From Glycomyces luteolus (GTDB lineage Bacteria; Actinomycetota; Actinomycetes; Mycobacteriales; Micromonosporaceae): a stretch of DNA of 64,000 nucleotides. Positions 25,566 through 34,197 of the stretch are shown here, piece by piece (position 1 is the stretch's first letter; every line of letters starts with the position of its first letter). The stretch spans positions 1 through 64,000 of the forward strand of contig NZ_JAPZVP010000026.1 in assembly GCF_027622875.1 (NCBI RefSeq), in the 5' to 3' direction. The notes under the pieces were generated by a model, which saw nothing but the letters and a program-made list of their open reading frames with translations, was not told the DNA's origin and ran no database searches. Position numbers and translations under genes: made by a program.

Positions 25566-26167
25566 CGTTGCTCCTCCTTCCGAATCGTCGCCCAGGCCGA
25601 TCCCTCCTGGGGTCCGAGGATGCGCCGCAGTTCGGCCAGGCCCTTCGAGGTCTGGCTCTTGACCGTGCCGATCGAGATGCCGAGCGCGTCGGCGGTCTCG
25701 CGTTCGGACAGTTCCAGCGAGTGCCGCAGGATGACGCAGGCGCGCCGTCGCAGCGGCAGTCGTTCCAGAGCCGCGCGCACGTCCACCACCGCGGCCGAGT
25801 CCGGGCCGTCGTGGGTCTCGCCCGGGCGCTGCCAGAACAGGGTGTTCCGTCGGCGTTCGCGCACGGCGGCGCGAATGCGGGCCTTGGCGAGGTTGGCGAC
25901 GATGCCGCGCGCGTACGCGATCTGGGACCTGGCACGCCTGGCCTGGTCCCATTGCCGCCATACCGCGAGCATCGCGTCCGCCGCGATGTCCTCGGCCGTC
26001 CCGCTCTCGCCGATGAGCAGCCACGCGAAGCGCGCCAGCTCGGCGTGATGCCGCTCGAAGAAGGCGCGGAACGCGTCCTCTTCCAGCTGGGCGGGGACGT
26101 CCAACGGGGGGCCTCCGGTCGCGGGTCGAATTCGGGGAGGCGGAGAGTCTAGCAGCCGAACCAACAC
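25562..26167 (-). CDS. ECF RNA polymerase sigma factor (SigE family)
   Basis: About 201 residues. Sigma2 spans FRAFFERHHAELARFAWLL through DAMLAVWRQWDQ; sigma4 spans LPLRRRACVILRHSLELSE through LGISIGTVKSQTSKGLAEL. The group resembles the actinobacterial SigE_FSK/SigE-like ECFs. I chose the GTG at 26167 (VLVRLLDSPP) because AGTGAGG lies upstream; the frame stays open further 5' through two 15-bp DNA repeats with no homology. It is translationally coupled with the membrane protein downstream, the likely anti-sigma factor. Confidence 0.85.
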   Translation of the reverse strand: MLVRLLDSPPPRIRPATGGPPLDVPAQLEEDAFRAFFERHHAELARFAWLLIGESGTAEDIAADAMLAVWRQWDQARRARSQIAYARGIVANLAKARIRAAVRERRRNTLFWQRPGETHDGPDSAAVVDVRAALERLPLRRRACVILRHSLELSERETADALGISIGTVKSQTSKGLAELRRILGPQEGSAWATIRKEEQR

Positions 26168-26177
26168 ACCCTCACTT

Positions 26178-26207
26178 TCTTGTGCGGCGCAGTCTTGTGC
26201 GGCGCAG
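26178..26207. repeat. perfect 15-bp tandem repeat
   Basis: TCTTGTGCGGCGCAG occurs twice head to tail, ending 10 bases upstream of the sigma factor start (minus strand). Could be a direct-repeat protein binding site in the sigma promoter, or a simple slippage duplication. Confidence 0.6.
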
Positions 26208-26233
26208 CCGGAAGCGCCGCCCCGAAACAGGGC

Positions 26234-26262
26234 GGGCGCGAGCACCCCCGGTGCCCGCGCCC
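26234..26262 (-). terminator. terminator between small peptide gene and sigma factor
   Basis: On the minus strand GGGCGCGGGCAC - 5 bases - GTGCTCGCGCCC, 12-bp stem with one mismatch, 45 bases after the peptide stop. It separates the peptide transcript from the sigma operon. Confidence 0.65.
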
Positions 26263-26307
26263 TTGACCGTCCATGGCAGGAGAGTCCCCTTCGAATACCT
26301 GTCGTCG

Positions 26308-26550
26308 TTACAGGCAGGTCATGCACGCGCTTATGGCGGTGGACCCAGTGGTCCGGAAGGTGACCGGCGGGAGTTCGCCGCCTGTGCGCGCCTTGGTCGC
26401 CTGGGACGCGCCGGTCGATGGGGTGGCGGCGGACGCCGCTGCGGCGCCGAGGCCGTACTGGAGGCCGATGCCGGTGGGACCGGGCACGGCGGCGACCGCT
26501 GCCGCGATCGCCGCACGCGTCCTGCGCTTCTTGCTATTCGGTGAGGACAT
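26308..26550 (-). CDS. small peptide with secretion-like helix and Cys-x2-Cys tail
   Basis: An 80-residue product I do not recognise. The start at 26550 has AAAGGA six bases upstream, a good site for this genome. Layout: basic N terminus (SSPNSKKRRTRA), hydrophobic Ala/Val/Gly stretch (AAIAAAVAAVPGPTGIGL), a Ser/Thr/Ala linker, and a tail rich in Ser, Thr and Cys (FRTTGSTAISACMTCL). It could be a secreted peptide or the precursor of a modified peptide; no modification enzyme gene is next to it. A terminator follows at 26234-26262, arguing that it is a real transcription unit. Confidence 0.45.
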   Translation of the reverse strand: MSSPNSKKRRTRAAIAAAVAAVPGPTGIGLQYGLGAAAASAATPSTGASQATKARTGGELPPVTFRTTGSTAISACMTCL

Positions 26551-26710
26551 GACGTCCTTTCCCTGATTGTGGTTGGTGGGTGCGACGGAGCCGGGTTGCC
26601 GCACCGTCATCTAGTTGCCGCGGGCACCGCGAAGGTTGCCCCGAATCCGAAGAGTTTTTGAGAAACTTCGGCGCGGCGATGGAACCACAGGTCAGGGAAT
26701 GGAAAGAGCC

Positions 26711-28048
26711 TCAGCTGATGGTGACGTGCGCGTCGACCGGGCGCCCGGCCGGCTCGTCGAGGAGCCCGGCGAAGAGGTTGTCGAAGACCGCGGTGCGGTC
26801 GAACCGCATCGCGTACGCGCGGGCCCGTTCGGCCGCGGCCTCCCGCTCGGCCGGGCTCATCGCGAGCGCGCGGTCGAGCGCGGCCGCGAGGGCCGCCGGG
26901 TCGGCGTGCGGGACCTCGATCGCCGTGTCGCCCACGGCTTCGGGGATGCCGCCGGTGCGGGTGGTGATGACCGGGCCGCCGCCCGCGAGCATCTTCTCGA
27001 CGAGGGCGATGCCGAAGGTCTCGACGAACTCGGGGCGCGGCTTCGACGGCAGTGCGTATGCGGCGCAGCCGTTCATGAGGAGCGGCTTCTCGTCGTCGCT
27101 GACATCGGTGAGGAAGAGGATGCGCGGGTCGTCCCCGGCGAGGGCCCTGGTCTCGGCGTGCGCGGGGCCGTTCCCGGCGATCACGAGGCGGTGGGTGCTC
27201 GAAGCGGCCGACGCGCGGTAGGCGGCGATGAGGTCGTCCGCGCCCTTCGCGGCGGCGACGCGGGAGAGGAAGAGGACGTAGCCGTCGCGGCTCAGTCCCC
27301 GCGCCGCCAGTGCGTTGTCCACTGCGGACGGATCGAGGTCGAGGTACGCGCCGGCGTCCACGGCAGGGTAGGAGACCTCGACGCGGTCGGCCACCTCGTC
27401 GGCGAACCTGGTGCCGCACGCGAGGTCGACCTGAGCGGCCGATTCGAGGATCAGCTCCCGCGTGTACGCGGAGACGGCCACGCACCTGTCATGCGACAGG
27501 TATGCGGTGAACAGCGATGCGGCCGCGCCGATCGCGCCCTCCGCGATGCACGAGCGGACCACGTTCGTGATGTCCGAGCCGACGGCCTCGGCGATGGTCG
27601 TGACGTCCGCGTCCAGGCCCGACGCGCGCACCGAGCGCAGGGCCTCGGCGACCGCGTTCGCGTGCGGGGTCAGGTACATCGACATGCACACCGTGGGCAC
27701 GCCGTCGGTGAACAGCTCGAAGAGCCGCCCGGCGAGTCCGAGGAGGTGGCGGCCGGTGGGGACGCGGTAGTCGCCCACGGGTCCGGGCCGCTCGACGGTG
27801 ATGCCCGCCGAATACGGCAGGAGCTCGTCGAGCGGTTTGAGCGGCAGCCCCGCCGCCTGCAGCGCCTCGATCGGCCAGGTCACGATGCGCACGTCGTCGA
27901 AGCCGCGGGTGAGGGCGACTTCGGCGAGGCCGCGCGCCTCGGTGGCGTGGCCGCAGATGACCGGGTCGGCGCGGACCACGATGACAAGGCGCCGCTGGGC
28001 CGCCTGGTCGGTCGGGTGCTGCTGCTGGCGGCGGGGCTGCTGGGTCAC
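26711..28048 (-). CDS. glycosyltransferase family 4
   Basis: A 445-residue GT-B enzyme. The C-terminal Rossmann half carries the GT4 features: LFLSRVAAAKGADDLIAAY, LVIAGNGPAHAE, and the E-x7-E motif in RPEFVETFGIALVEKM followed by VITTRTGGIPEAVGD. The donor is a nucleotide sugar; acceptor unknown. The GTG at 28048 overlaps the stop of the GH92 gene (GTGA) and has AGGAG upstream, so translation is coupled. No membrane helix, hence cytoplasmic. The pairing with a mannosidase suggests mannose-containing glycans or glycosides as substrates (inference). Confidence 0.88.
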   Translation of the reverse strand: MTQQPRRQQQHPTDQAAQRRLVIVVRADPVICGHATEARGLAEVALTRGFDDVRIVTWPIEALQAAGLPLKPLDELLPYSAGITVERPGPVGDYRVPTGRHLLGLAGRLFELFTDGVPTVCMSMYLTPHANAVAEALRSVRASGLDADVTTIAEAVGSDITNVVRSCIAEGAIGAAASLFTAYLSHDRCVAVSAYTRELILESAAQVDLACGTRFADEVADRVEVSYPAVDAGAYLDLDPSAVDNALAARGLSRDGYVLFLSRVAAAKGADDLIAAYRASAASSTHRLVIAGNGPAHAETRALAGDDPRILFLTDVSDDEKPLLMNGCAAYALPSKPRPEFVETFGIALVEKMLAGGGPVITTRTGGIPEAVGDTAIEVPHADPAALAAALDRALAMSPAEREAAAERARAYAMRFDRTAVFDNLFAGLLDEPAGRPVDAHVTIS

Positions 28049-30327
28049 GGTAGGAACTCCTGGAGTCGGGCCCCGGCGCCCCGAGCGGAGTCGGGCCGGT
28101 CGGAGGCGGACGGCGGGCGCATCTTCGTCGCCCAGTCGGAAGGTTCGGGTCCGAGCTCGATCTCCAGCCGCCCGCCGCCGTGCAGCTGGTTGCCGGTGAG
28201 GAACCCGTGGTCCAGTGGTCTGCCGTTGAAGCGGGCCGACTGGACGTACTGCGCTGTGTACCCGGCGGCGTCCTCGCCGATGCCGGACTCGATGTGGCCG
28301 GTGGTCACGATTTCGAAGTCGTTGCCGCCGAAGCGGAGGCTGGCTCCGCCGAACGCGGGGGCGTTGACCAGGAACAGGTTCTGGCCCGCGACCGGGAAGA
28401 GCCCCAGGGAGGCCCAGACGTACCAGGAGGACAGCGCACCGGAGTCGTCGTTGCCGGGCAGGCCGCCGCGGCCGGTCCCGAACTGGTAGGCGAGGGCGGC
28501 GTGGACGACCTCGGCGGTGCGGTCGGGCCGTCCCGCGTAGTGGTAGGCCCAGGGGGCCTCCATGTCCGGTTCGTTGTTGAGGCCCTCGAAGCGGTTGAGG
28601 TCCTGGCCGATCGCGAACTCGGGGCCGAAGGGAGGGGTGCCGAGCTGCGTGACCGGCCCGGCCCCGTACCCGAAGAAGCGGTCGAGGATCGCGGTGAATG
28701 CCTTGTCGCCGCCCGCGAGCTTGATGCGGGCGGCCATGTCGTGGAGGAGCCGGAACGAGTAGTTCCAGCGCCCGCCCTCGTAGAAGCTCGAGTCGCGCAG
28801 GAGGCCGTCGCCGCCGAACGCGTTCATCCAGGAGCGGGACTTCGCCTCGAGTTCGTCGGCGAGCCGATGGTCGCCGAGGCCGCGGGCGATGATCGCCGTG
28901 CACCAGTAGCCGGTCGCGAGGTCGAGGGTGTGGCTGATGGGGTGCACGATGCCGCGCTCGGCGAAGTCCTCGCCGTAGCCGCGGCGCAGGTCGTCCTGCA
29001 TGTGGACGAGCGCCCAGTCCCATTCCAGGCCTTCGAGGCCGAGCTGGTAGCCGTCGGCGAGCACGGTGTGGGCGAGGGCCGAGGCCTGCCGGAAGAACCG
29101 GTCGGAGCCGCGGGACATGCGGTAGCCGATGGGGAGGTTGCCCTCCTCCTCGGCGATGCGCACGAGCGATTCGAGCATCGCCCCGCCCTTGACGGGGTCG
29201 AGGGCGGTGAGCAGCGGGAACTGGGTCTTGTACATGTCCCACATGGTCGCGATGTCGAACACGAAGTGGCCCTTGGAAGGCCAGAACGGGCTCTCGTCCT
29301 CGGCGAAGCACGGCTTGATGAGGGAGTGGTAGAAGCTCGTGGCGAACACGGTGCGCCGCTCGGGGGTGCCGCCGTCGACCTCGACCTGGGAGGCGTAGCC
29401 GGCCCAGGCGTCGCGGGTCTGGGCGCGCACGCGTTCGAACCCGTTCTCGAAGCCGCCGGGCAGGTTCGCCTCGAGGTTGGCGCGGGCCTGGTCGGTGCCG
29501 CGCATGGAGAAGCCCATGCGGATCTCGACGGTCTGGCCCGCTCGGGCCGGGCCCATGAACATGAGGCCGAACGGCCGCAGCGTGGTGCGGCGGATGTAGT
29601 CGAAGTCGAGGCGGGTGCCGCCGTCGACGCGGCGGCGGTCGTACCAGACGAGCTGGCGCCAGGCTTTCGGCGTGTCCGAGTCGATGTACACCGAGAGCGG
29701 TATGCCCTCCATGACGACCGTGCCCTGCGCGCAGCCCTGGCCGAGGCTCTCGAGGCCGGCGCGGAGCGGGACGGTGGTGCCGTGCTCGATCGCGAGGCCG
29801 CCGTAGGAGAAGTCGAGCACGACGCGGGCCGAGGACGCCTCGGGGAACGTGTAGCGGTGGACGGCGGTCTTCTCGCCGACGGTGAGCTCGCAGCGGATGC
29901 CGTTCTCGAGGGTCGCGGCGTAGTAGCCGGGCTCGGCGACCTCGTCGCGGAGCTTCCAGCGGGTGCCGAGGGCGTCGAGCGGCTCGATCATGGGGGTGGC
30001 GCGGAAGTAGTTGTAGTACTTGCGGATCGCGCCGGTCCCGGACTGCTGGAAGTGGGTGAAGCCGCTGGCGAGGTAGTCGTCGTAGAGGGGCGCGGGGGCG
30101 CCTTCGGTGGACATGCCGTAGCGGCCGTAGCCGGTGGGGTAGGCGCCGGAGCACGCGCAGGCCGAGACCATGCCGAGCGGGTGGCAGGCGCCGGGGTGGG
30201 TGTTCCCGACTTGCGCCTTCGGCCACCACCAAGTGGCGGCCAGCCCCTGCGCCGCGGGCAGATCGGCCGGTTCGGTGCCGATGAAGGGGTCCACTGAGTC
30301 CAAGATGCGACTGAGATTAGAGGTCAT
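28045..30327 (-). CDS. GH92 family alpha-mannosidase
   Basis: A 760-residue glycoside hydrolase of family 92, calcium-dependent exo-alpha-mannosidases (mostly alpha-1,2) that invert configuration. Diagnostic pieces: VDPFIGTE at the N terminus, GNTHPGACHPLGMVS, the long helical domain with FDIATMWDMYKTQFPLL, and the catalytic signature GLPGNDDSGALSSWYVWASLG near residue 630 (20 residues quoted or fewer per run). Unlike most family members it has no signal peptide, so it should act in the cytoplasm. It overlaps the GT4 gene. A LacI-type operator-like sequence lies 31 bases upstream. Confidence 0.92.
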   Translation of the reverse strand: MTSNLSRILDSVDPFIGTEPADLPAAQGLAATWWWPKAQVGNTHPGACHPLGMVSACACSGAYPTGYGRYGMSTEGAPAPLYDDYLASGFTHFQQSGTGAIRKYYNYFRATPMIEPLDALGTRWKLRDEVAEPGYYAATLENGIRCELTVGEKTAVHRYTFPEASSARVVLDFSYGGLAIEHGTTVPLRAGLESLGQGCAQGTVVMEGIPLSVYIDSDTPKAWRQLVWYDRRRVDGGTRLDFDYIRRTTLRPFGLMFMGPARAGQTVEIRMGFSMRGTDQARANLEANLPGGFENGFERVRAQTRDAWAGYASQVEVDGGTPERRTVFATSFYHSLIKPCFAEDESPFWPSKGHFVFDIATMWDMYKTQFPLLTALDPVKGGAMLESLVRIAEEEGNLPIGYRMSRGSDRFFRQASALAHTVLADGYQLGLEGLEWDWALVHMQDDLRRGYGEDFAERGIVHPISHTLDLATGYWCTAIIARGLGDHRLADELEAKSRSWMNAFGGDGLLRDSSFYEGGRWNYSFRLLHDMAARIKLAGGDKAFTAILDRFFGYGAGPVTQLGTPPFGPEFAIGQDLNRFEGLNNEPDMEAPWAYHYAGRPDRTAEVVHAALAYQFGTGRGGLPGNDDSGALSSWYVWASLGLFPVAGQNLFLVNAPAFGGASLRFGGNDFEIVTTGHIESGIGEDAAGYTAQYVQSARFNGRPLDHGFLTGNQLHGGGRLEIELGPEPSDWATKMRPPSASDRPDSARGAGARLQEFLP

Positions 30328-30357
30328 GCGTCACATCCTCGTTACAGCTGGGTGAAC

Positions 30358-30373
30358 GCGCAAGCGTTAGCGC
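30358..30373. promoter_or_regulatory. LacI-family operator-like site
   Basis: GCGCAAGCGTTAGCGC, an imperfect palindrome with a central CG as in LacI/GalR operators, just upstream of the GH92 start. Suggests control by a sugar-responsive repressor encoded elsewhere. Confidence 0.4.
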
Positions 30374-30571
30374 GCACTTCGTCTACGATTCACTGCTGCG
30401 CAATGCGAAACATGATCGGAGCGGACGCCTCGTGAACCTCGGGAATACCGGTTCGTCCCAGCCGCCCGCTTTCGCGAGGCACCCTCGCTCCGGTTCCGCC
30501 TCTCGGGTGACTTTTCGGGCCCGCGGCTCGGTCTAAGGCCGATTCCTGTCGTACCCCTCTGCCACGATCGT

Positions 30572-30596
30572 CCCAAGACTTCGGTCCCCTCTTGGG
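30572..30596. terminator. hairpin in the gap between GH92 and phosphatase genes
   Basis: CCCAAGA - 11 bases - TCTTGGG followed by a G-rich run. The 339-bp gap 30328-30666 otherwise holds only the mannosidase promoter region; this hairpin could end the phosphatase transcript (minus strand). Confidence 0.4.
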
Positions 30597-30666
30597 TGGG
30601 TGGGGGATAGGGATGGTCCGTAACGGCCCGGGCCACAAGCTGCCGCTCACCACCCCTTACCAGCGA

Positions 30667-31260
30667 TTATCCCGGCCGGTGCCCCGTCTCCAGTCCCGCG
30701 AGGTGGCCCGTCTCGGCGATCGACACCGGCCGCAGGCCGTCGAACACCGTGATGGCGCCCGAAGGCACACCATCCACGAGCAGCGTCTCCGGTACCTTCT
30801 CGTCCCCCACGAGGGTCCGCAGCAGGTCCACGGTCACCCCGCCGTGGCAGGCGACCGCGATCGGCCCGTCCGTCCCGCACTCCTCCAGGCCGTGCTCCTT
30901 CAGGAACTCCCGGAACCGCGCCCCCGCCGCCCGCGACGAATCCCCCACGGCCGGAACGAAGTCCCGGTCCGCGCTCGCCCGCGTCCAGTCCTCGAAGAAC
31001 CGCTCCGCTGGCACGCTTCCGTCCCAGTTCATCCGCTCCGTCACCCGCGCGTCGATCAGCACCGGCAGGCCCGCGACCGCCGCGAGCGCCTCGGCGGTCT
31101 GCCGCGCCCGCAGCAGCGGACTCGCGTACACCGCCCGCAAGCCCTTGTCCCGCAGCCATTCGGCCGCCAGCGCCGCCTGCTCCCGGCCCCGTGCGGTCAG
31201 GCCCGGATCGCCCGGCAGCCGCTCCTTCTCGCCGTGCTGCACGACGTACACGATTCCCAT
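30667..31260 (-). CDS. histidine phosphatase family protein
   Basis: A 197-residue phosphoglycerate-mutase-like phosphatase. The second half is canonical (YASPLLRARQTAEAL; His in ACHGGVTVD). The usual RHGE at the N terminus reads QHGEKE here: the catalytic His is kept but the preceding Arg that holds the phosphate is Gln, so activity or substrate may differ. Length suits the small two-domain phosphatases (GpmB/CobC type). Divergent from the membrane protein at 31357. Confidence 0.85.
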   Translation of the reverse strand: MGIVYVVQHGEKERLPGDPGLTARGREQAALAAEWLRDKGLRAVYASPLLRARQTAEALAAVAGLPVLIDARVTERMNWDGSVPAERFFEDWTRASADRDFVPAVGDSSRAAGARFREFLKEHGLEECGTDGPIAVACHGGVTVDLLRTLVGDEKVPETLLVDGVPSGAITVFDGLRPVSIAETGHLAGLETGHRPG

Positions 31261-31356
31261 CGCCGCAGCATAGCGGCGGGGGTAAGGCTGTCCCCACCTT
31301 TTATTCGGCGGCCAACGTCAATGTGCCGCAACGCGAATGCCAATAACGTCGTATCC

Positions 31357-32451
31357 ATGGACCACACCCCCGAGGCCGCGCAGGTCAGCCCCGCCGCCCG
31401 CCACGCCGCCAGTCGCAGCGCGATAGGCCGCGTCACCGAGAAGGCCGCCGCCTCCGGCCTCGCCCTCACGACGGGCGGTCGCCGCTGGCACCGGCCGCTC
31501 CTCGTCCTCGGCATCGCCTGCGGCGTCGTCGCCCTCGCCTCCCTGCTCGCTATCCCGTTCGACGACCGCACGATCCAGGGAGAGAGCGTCTGGCTCAAGG
31601 CCTTCAAGTTCGGCTTCTCCTTCTTCACCTACTGCCTGAGCCTCGCCTGGCTCCTCTCCCACATGACGAAGCTGCGCCGCACCGGCTGGGTCTTCGGCAC
31701 GCTCTTCGCCGTGATCAGCGCGGCCGAGGTCGGCGTGATCGTCGCGGCGGCCGCCGCGGGCACCTACAGCCACTTCAACGCCTCCGAGGACCCGTTCAAC
31801 CAGGTCGTGCAGCTCGCGTTCCAGTTCGTGCCGGTCATGTTCCTGGCCAACCTGGTCATCGCCGTGATCGTCCTGTTCCAGCGCATCGGCGACAAGGCCG
31901 TCACCGCGGTCGTCCGCTGGGGCCTGCTCCTGTCGAGCCTCGGCATGTTCGCGGCGTTCTTCATCGTCACCGTGGGAGGCCAGGGCAAGCGCACCGCGGT
32001 GGACGCCAACGGGAACGAGGTCCCGCTCAACGCCGGGCACGGCGTCGGCGACCTCGACGGCAACGGCATGTTCCTCACCGGCTGGTCCACCACCGGCGGC
32101 GACATGCGCGTCCCGCACTTCATCGGCCTGCACGGCATCCAGGTGCTCATCGGCCTCGCGATGCTGCTCGGCTTTGTCGCGGTCAGCCGCGGCTGGGCTC
32201 GCGACGAGCGCGTCCGCGCCGCCCTCATCCGCTGGTTCTCGCTCGGCTACCTGGGGATCTTCGCTACCACGGTGGTCCAGGCGGTGCGCGGCCAGTCCTT
32301 CATCGCCCCCGACGCGGCGACCCTGGCCGGATTCGCGGCCTCGATCCTCGTCGCGGGTGCGGGGATCGCGCTGACGGTCCGCAAGGCGCGCAAGGCGATC
32401 CCGGCCGAGCTCGCACCGGCGGTTCGGGAACCCGCCCTGTCCCAGCGATAA
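31357..32451 (+). CDS. multi-pass membrane protein, function unknown
   Basis: A 364-residue protein with about seven or eight helices (first LLVLGIACGVVALASLLAIP, last AATLAGFAASILVAGAGIAL). A loop rich in Gly and Asp (GHGVGDLDGNGMFLTGWST) and the PHFIGLHGIQVLIG helix with two His residues are notable but match no family I can name. I used the ATG at 31357; another at 31321 would add 12 residues. There is no ribosome binding site and TAACGT lies eight bases upstream, so a leaderless start is likely. Confidence 0.7.
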   Translation: MDHTPEAAQVSPAARHAASRSAIGRVTEKAAASGLALTTGGRRWHRPLLVLGIACGVVALASLLAIPFDDRTIQGESVWLKAFKFGFSFFTYCLSLAWLLSHMTKLRRTGWVFGTLFAVISAAEVGVIVAAAAAGTYSHFNASEDPFNQVVQLAFQFVPVMFLANLVIAVIVLFQRIGDKAVTAVVRWGLLLSSLGMFAAFFIVTVGGQGKRTAVDANGNEVPLNAGHGVGDLDGNGMFLTGWSTTGGDMRVPHFIGLHGIQVLIGLAMLLGFVAVSRGWARDERVRAALIRWFSLGYLGIFATTVVQAVRGQSFIAPDAATLAGFAASILVAGAGIALTVRKARKAIPAELAPAVREPALSQR

Positions 32452-32474
32452 CGCTTGCACTCAGGCATTGCACC

Positions 32475-32509
32475 GGGGCCGCCCCAGCCGTAGGCTGTGG
32501 GGCGGCCCC
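32475..32509 (+). terminator. terminator after membrane protein gene
   Basis: GGGGCCGCCCCAGCC pairs with GGCTG(TG)GGGCGGCCCC around a GTA loop, 24 bases after the stop; strong stem with a two-base bulge. Confidence 0.75.
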
Positions 32510-32536
32510 GCTCTCGTCCCGATGGAGGCAGACCAG

Positions 32537-33517
32537 ATGGAACCCTTGCGCCCCAAGCGACTCCAGCCCGGCGACACGATCGCGATCGCGGGCCTCTCCG
32601 GGCCCGCGCTCCCCGAACGCCGCGACCAGCTCGAATCGGGCGCCGCCGAACTCGAGGCCATGGGCTTCCGCGTCCGCCGCTCCACACTCGTCGAATCCGG
32701 CGACCACCACTACTGGCGGGCCGCGCCGCCCCAAGTGCAGGCCGCCGAGCTCAATGCGCTCCTCAACGACCCCGAAGTGCGCGCGATCATCTCATTCACC
32801 GGTGGCAACGCCACCACCGCCTACCTCGACCGCATCGACTACGAGGCGGTCCGCCGCGACCCCAAGCCGCTGCTCGGCTACAGCGACATCACCGCCCTGC
32901 ACCTCGCCCTCCACTCCCAGACCGGCCTGATCGGCTTCCACGCCGACATCGCGGGACCCGGGATCGGCGGCACGTGGCAGGACGCGACCCCGCAGCGGCG
33001 CGACGAGCTGCGGTCCCTCTACCGCGACCTCCTCACCGGCAAACTCGAGGAGGTGAGCCTCCCGGCCGACAACGCCTGGGAGACATGGAAACCCGGCCGG
33101 GCCACCGGCCGACTCGTCGGCGGCCTCCTCGACCGCCTCATCAACGTCCAGGCCTCGCCGTACGCGCTCGCCCCCGAGACCTGGGACGGTGCGCTCTACT
33201 TCTGGGAGGACGTCGGCCGCAACCTCGGCCACGTCTGGAACCAGCTGCACCTCCTGCGGATGCAGGGCGTCTTCGACCGGATCGGCGCCATGGTCGTCGG
33301 CATCCCCCTCGACGTCGACCTCCCCACGGACTCCCCGTTCGGACCGCTCTCGGTCAAGGACATCGTGCTCGACGTCTTGGGCGACTACCGCTTCCCGATC
33401 CTTGCGGGTGTCGACTTCGGACACACCGGTCCGAACCTGCCGATGCCCATAGGCACCCTGGCCGAGGTCGATGCCACCGCCCGGACGCTGCGACTCCTGG
33501 AATCGCCCGTCGTCTAG
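32537..33517 (+). CDS. S66 family LD-carboxypeptidase
   Basis: A 326-residue serine peptidase of family S66 (LdcA/MccF). The nucleophile elbow GYSDIT near residue 113, the Glu in YFWEDVGRN near 220 and the His in VDFGHTGPN near 295 form the known Ser-Glu-His triad. LdcA trims the terminal D-Ala from muropeptide tetrapeptides in the cytoplasm; MccF relatives hydrolyse microcin C-type toxins, so self-immunity is a possible alternative role. Start ATG 32537 has GGAGG eight bases upstream (preferred to the ATG at 32522). Confidence 0.9.
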   Translation: MEPLRPKRLQPGDTIAIAGLSGPALPERRDQLESGAAELEAMGFRVRRSTLVESGDHHYWRAAPPQVQAAELNALLNDPEVRAIISFTGGNATTAYLDRIDYEAVRRDPKPLLGYSDITALHLALHSQTGLIGFHADIAGPGIGGTWQDATPQRRDELRSLYRDLLTGKLEEVSLPADNAWETWKPGRATGRLVGGLLDRLINVQASPYALAPETWDGALYFWEDVGRNLGHVWNQLHLLRMQGVFDRIGAMVVGIPLDVDLPTDSPFGPLSVKDIVLDVLGDYRFPILAGVDFGHTGPNLPMPIGTLAEVDATARTLRLLESPVV

Positions 33518-33604
33518 ACGTTTCTTGCACAGACGGGTTGCTCCGGCAATTCACCGCGCGTCAATGGTTGCTTTCTTGTGGACCTTCGGGCACGGTTGGT
33601 AGAC

Positions 33605-34144
33605 ATGAGGATCCGAACGGCAACCCCCGCAGACGCCGATGAGATGGTTCAAATCCGCACCGCCGCATGGCGCGCGGCCTACGCCGGCCTGGTCGACGCC
33701 GAAGTGCTCGCAGGGCTCCCCGAAGAGGCCTCCGAACGCTACGTGCGCCACCTCGCCGAGCCGCCCCGCCTCGAACTCAGACTCGTGGCCGAGAAGGGCC
33801 CGTACGTCATCGGCTTCGGCGTCTTCACCTGGGACAGGACCGAAGCCGACGAGGAGGACGCCGGACCCGGCGTCCCCGGCGACGTGCGCATGCTCTACGT
33901 CCACCCCGACCACTGGAGCCGCGGCACCGGCCGCGCCCTCATGCGCGAGGGCGAACGCTGGCTCGCCGAGCAGGGGCTCCTGCCGGTCCGGGTGTGGGAG
34001 CTCGAGGGCAACGAGGTCAGCCGCCGCTTCTACACGCGCTACGGCTTCGTCCCCGACGGCGAGCGCAGGACCGAGGAGATCAGCGGCGCGGCGCTCCCGT
34101 GCGCGCGTTTGACGCTCCCCAAGGACCATCACATCGCCGACTGA
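33605..34144 (+). CDS. GNAT family N-acetyltransferase
   Basis: A 179-residue single GNAT domain: IRTATPADADEMVQIRTAAW start, MLYVHPDHWSRGTGRALM with the acetyl-CoA loop (R/Q-x2-G-x-G/A pattern as SRGTGRA), and RRFYTRYGF near the end. Acceptor unknown. The ATG at 33605 has no ribosome binding site; GGTAGAC just before it suggests a leaderless mRNA. Confidence 0.88.
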   Translation: MRIRTATPADADEMVQIRTAAWRAAYAGLVDAEVLAGLPEEASERYVRHLAEPPRLELRLVAEKGPYVIGFGVFTWDRTEADEEDAGPGVPGDVRMLYVHPDHWSRGTGRALMREGERWLAEQGLLPVRVWELEGNEVSRRFYTRYGFVPDGERRTEEISGAALPCARLTLPKDHHIAD

Positions 34145-34160
34145 CCCCGGGGCAGCGTTA

Positions 34161-34184
34161 TGGGCCGGAATCGCTTCCGGCCCA
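34161..34184. terminator. bidirectional terminator
   Basis: TGGGCCGGAA - TCGC - TTCCGGCCCA, a perfect 10-bp stem with a 4-base loop between the convergent GNAT and DHFR-like genes. Confidence 0.8.
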
Positions 34185-34197
34185 CGGCATTCCGTGC

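Noticed and set aside
26711-30232. A single 1173-codon frame running through the mannosidase region into the glycosyltransferase
   Set aside because: The first 720 codons are an Arg/Pro-rich shadow of the GH92 gene; only the part from 28048 on is the real GT4 protein.
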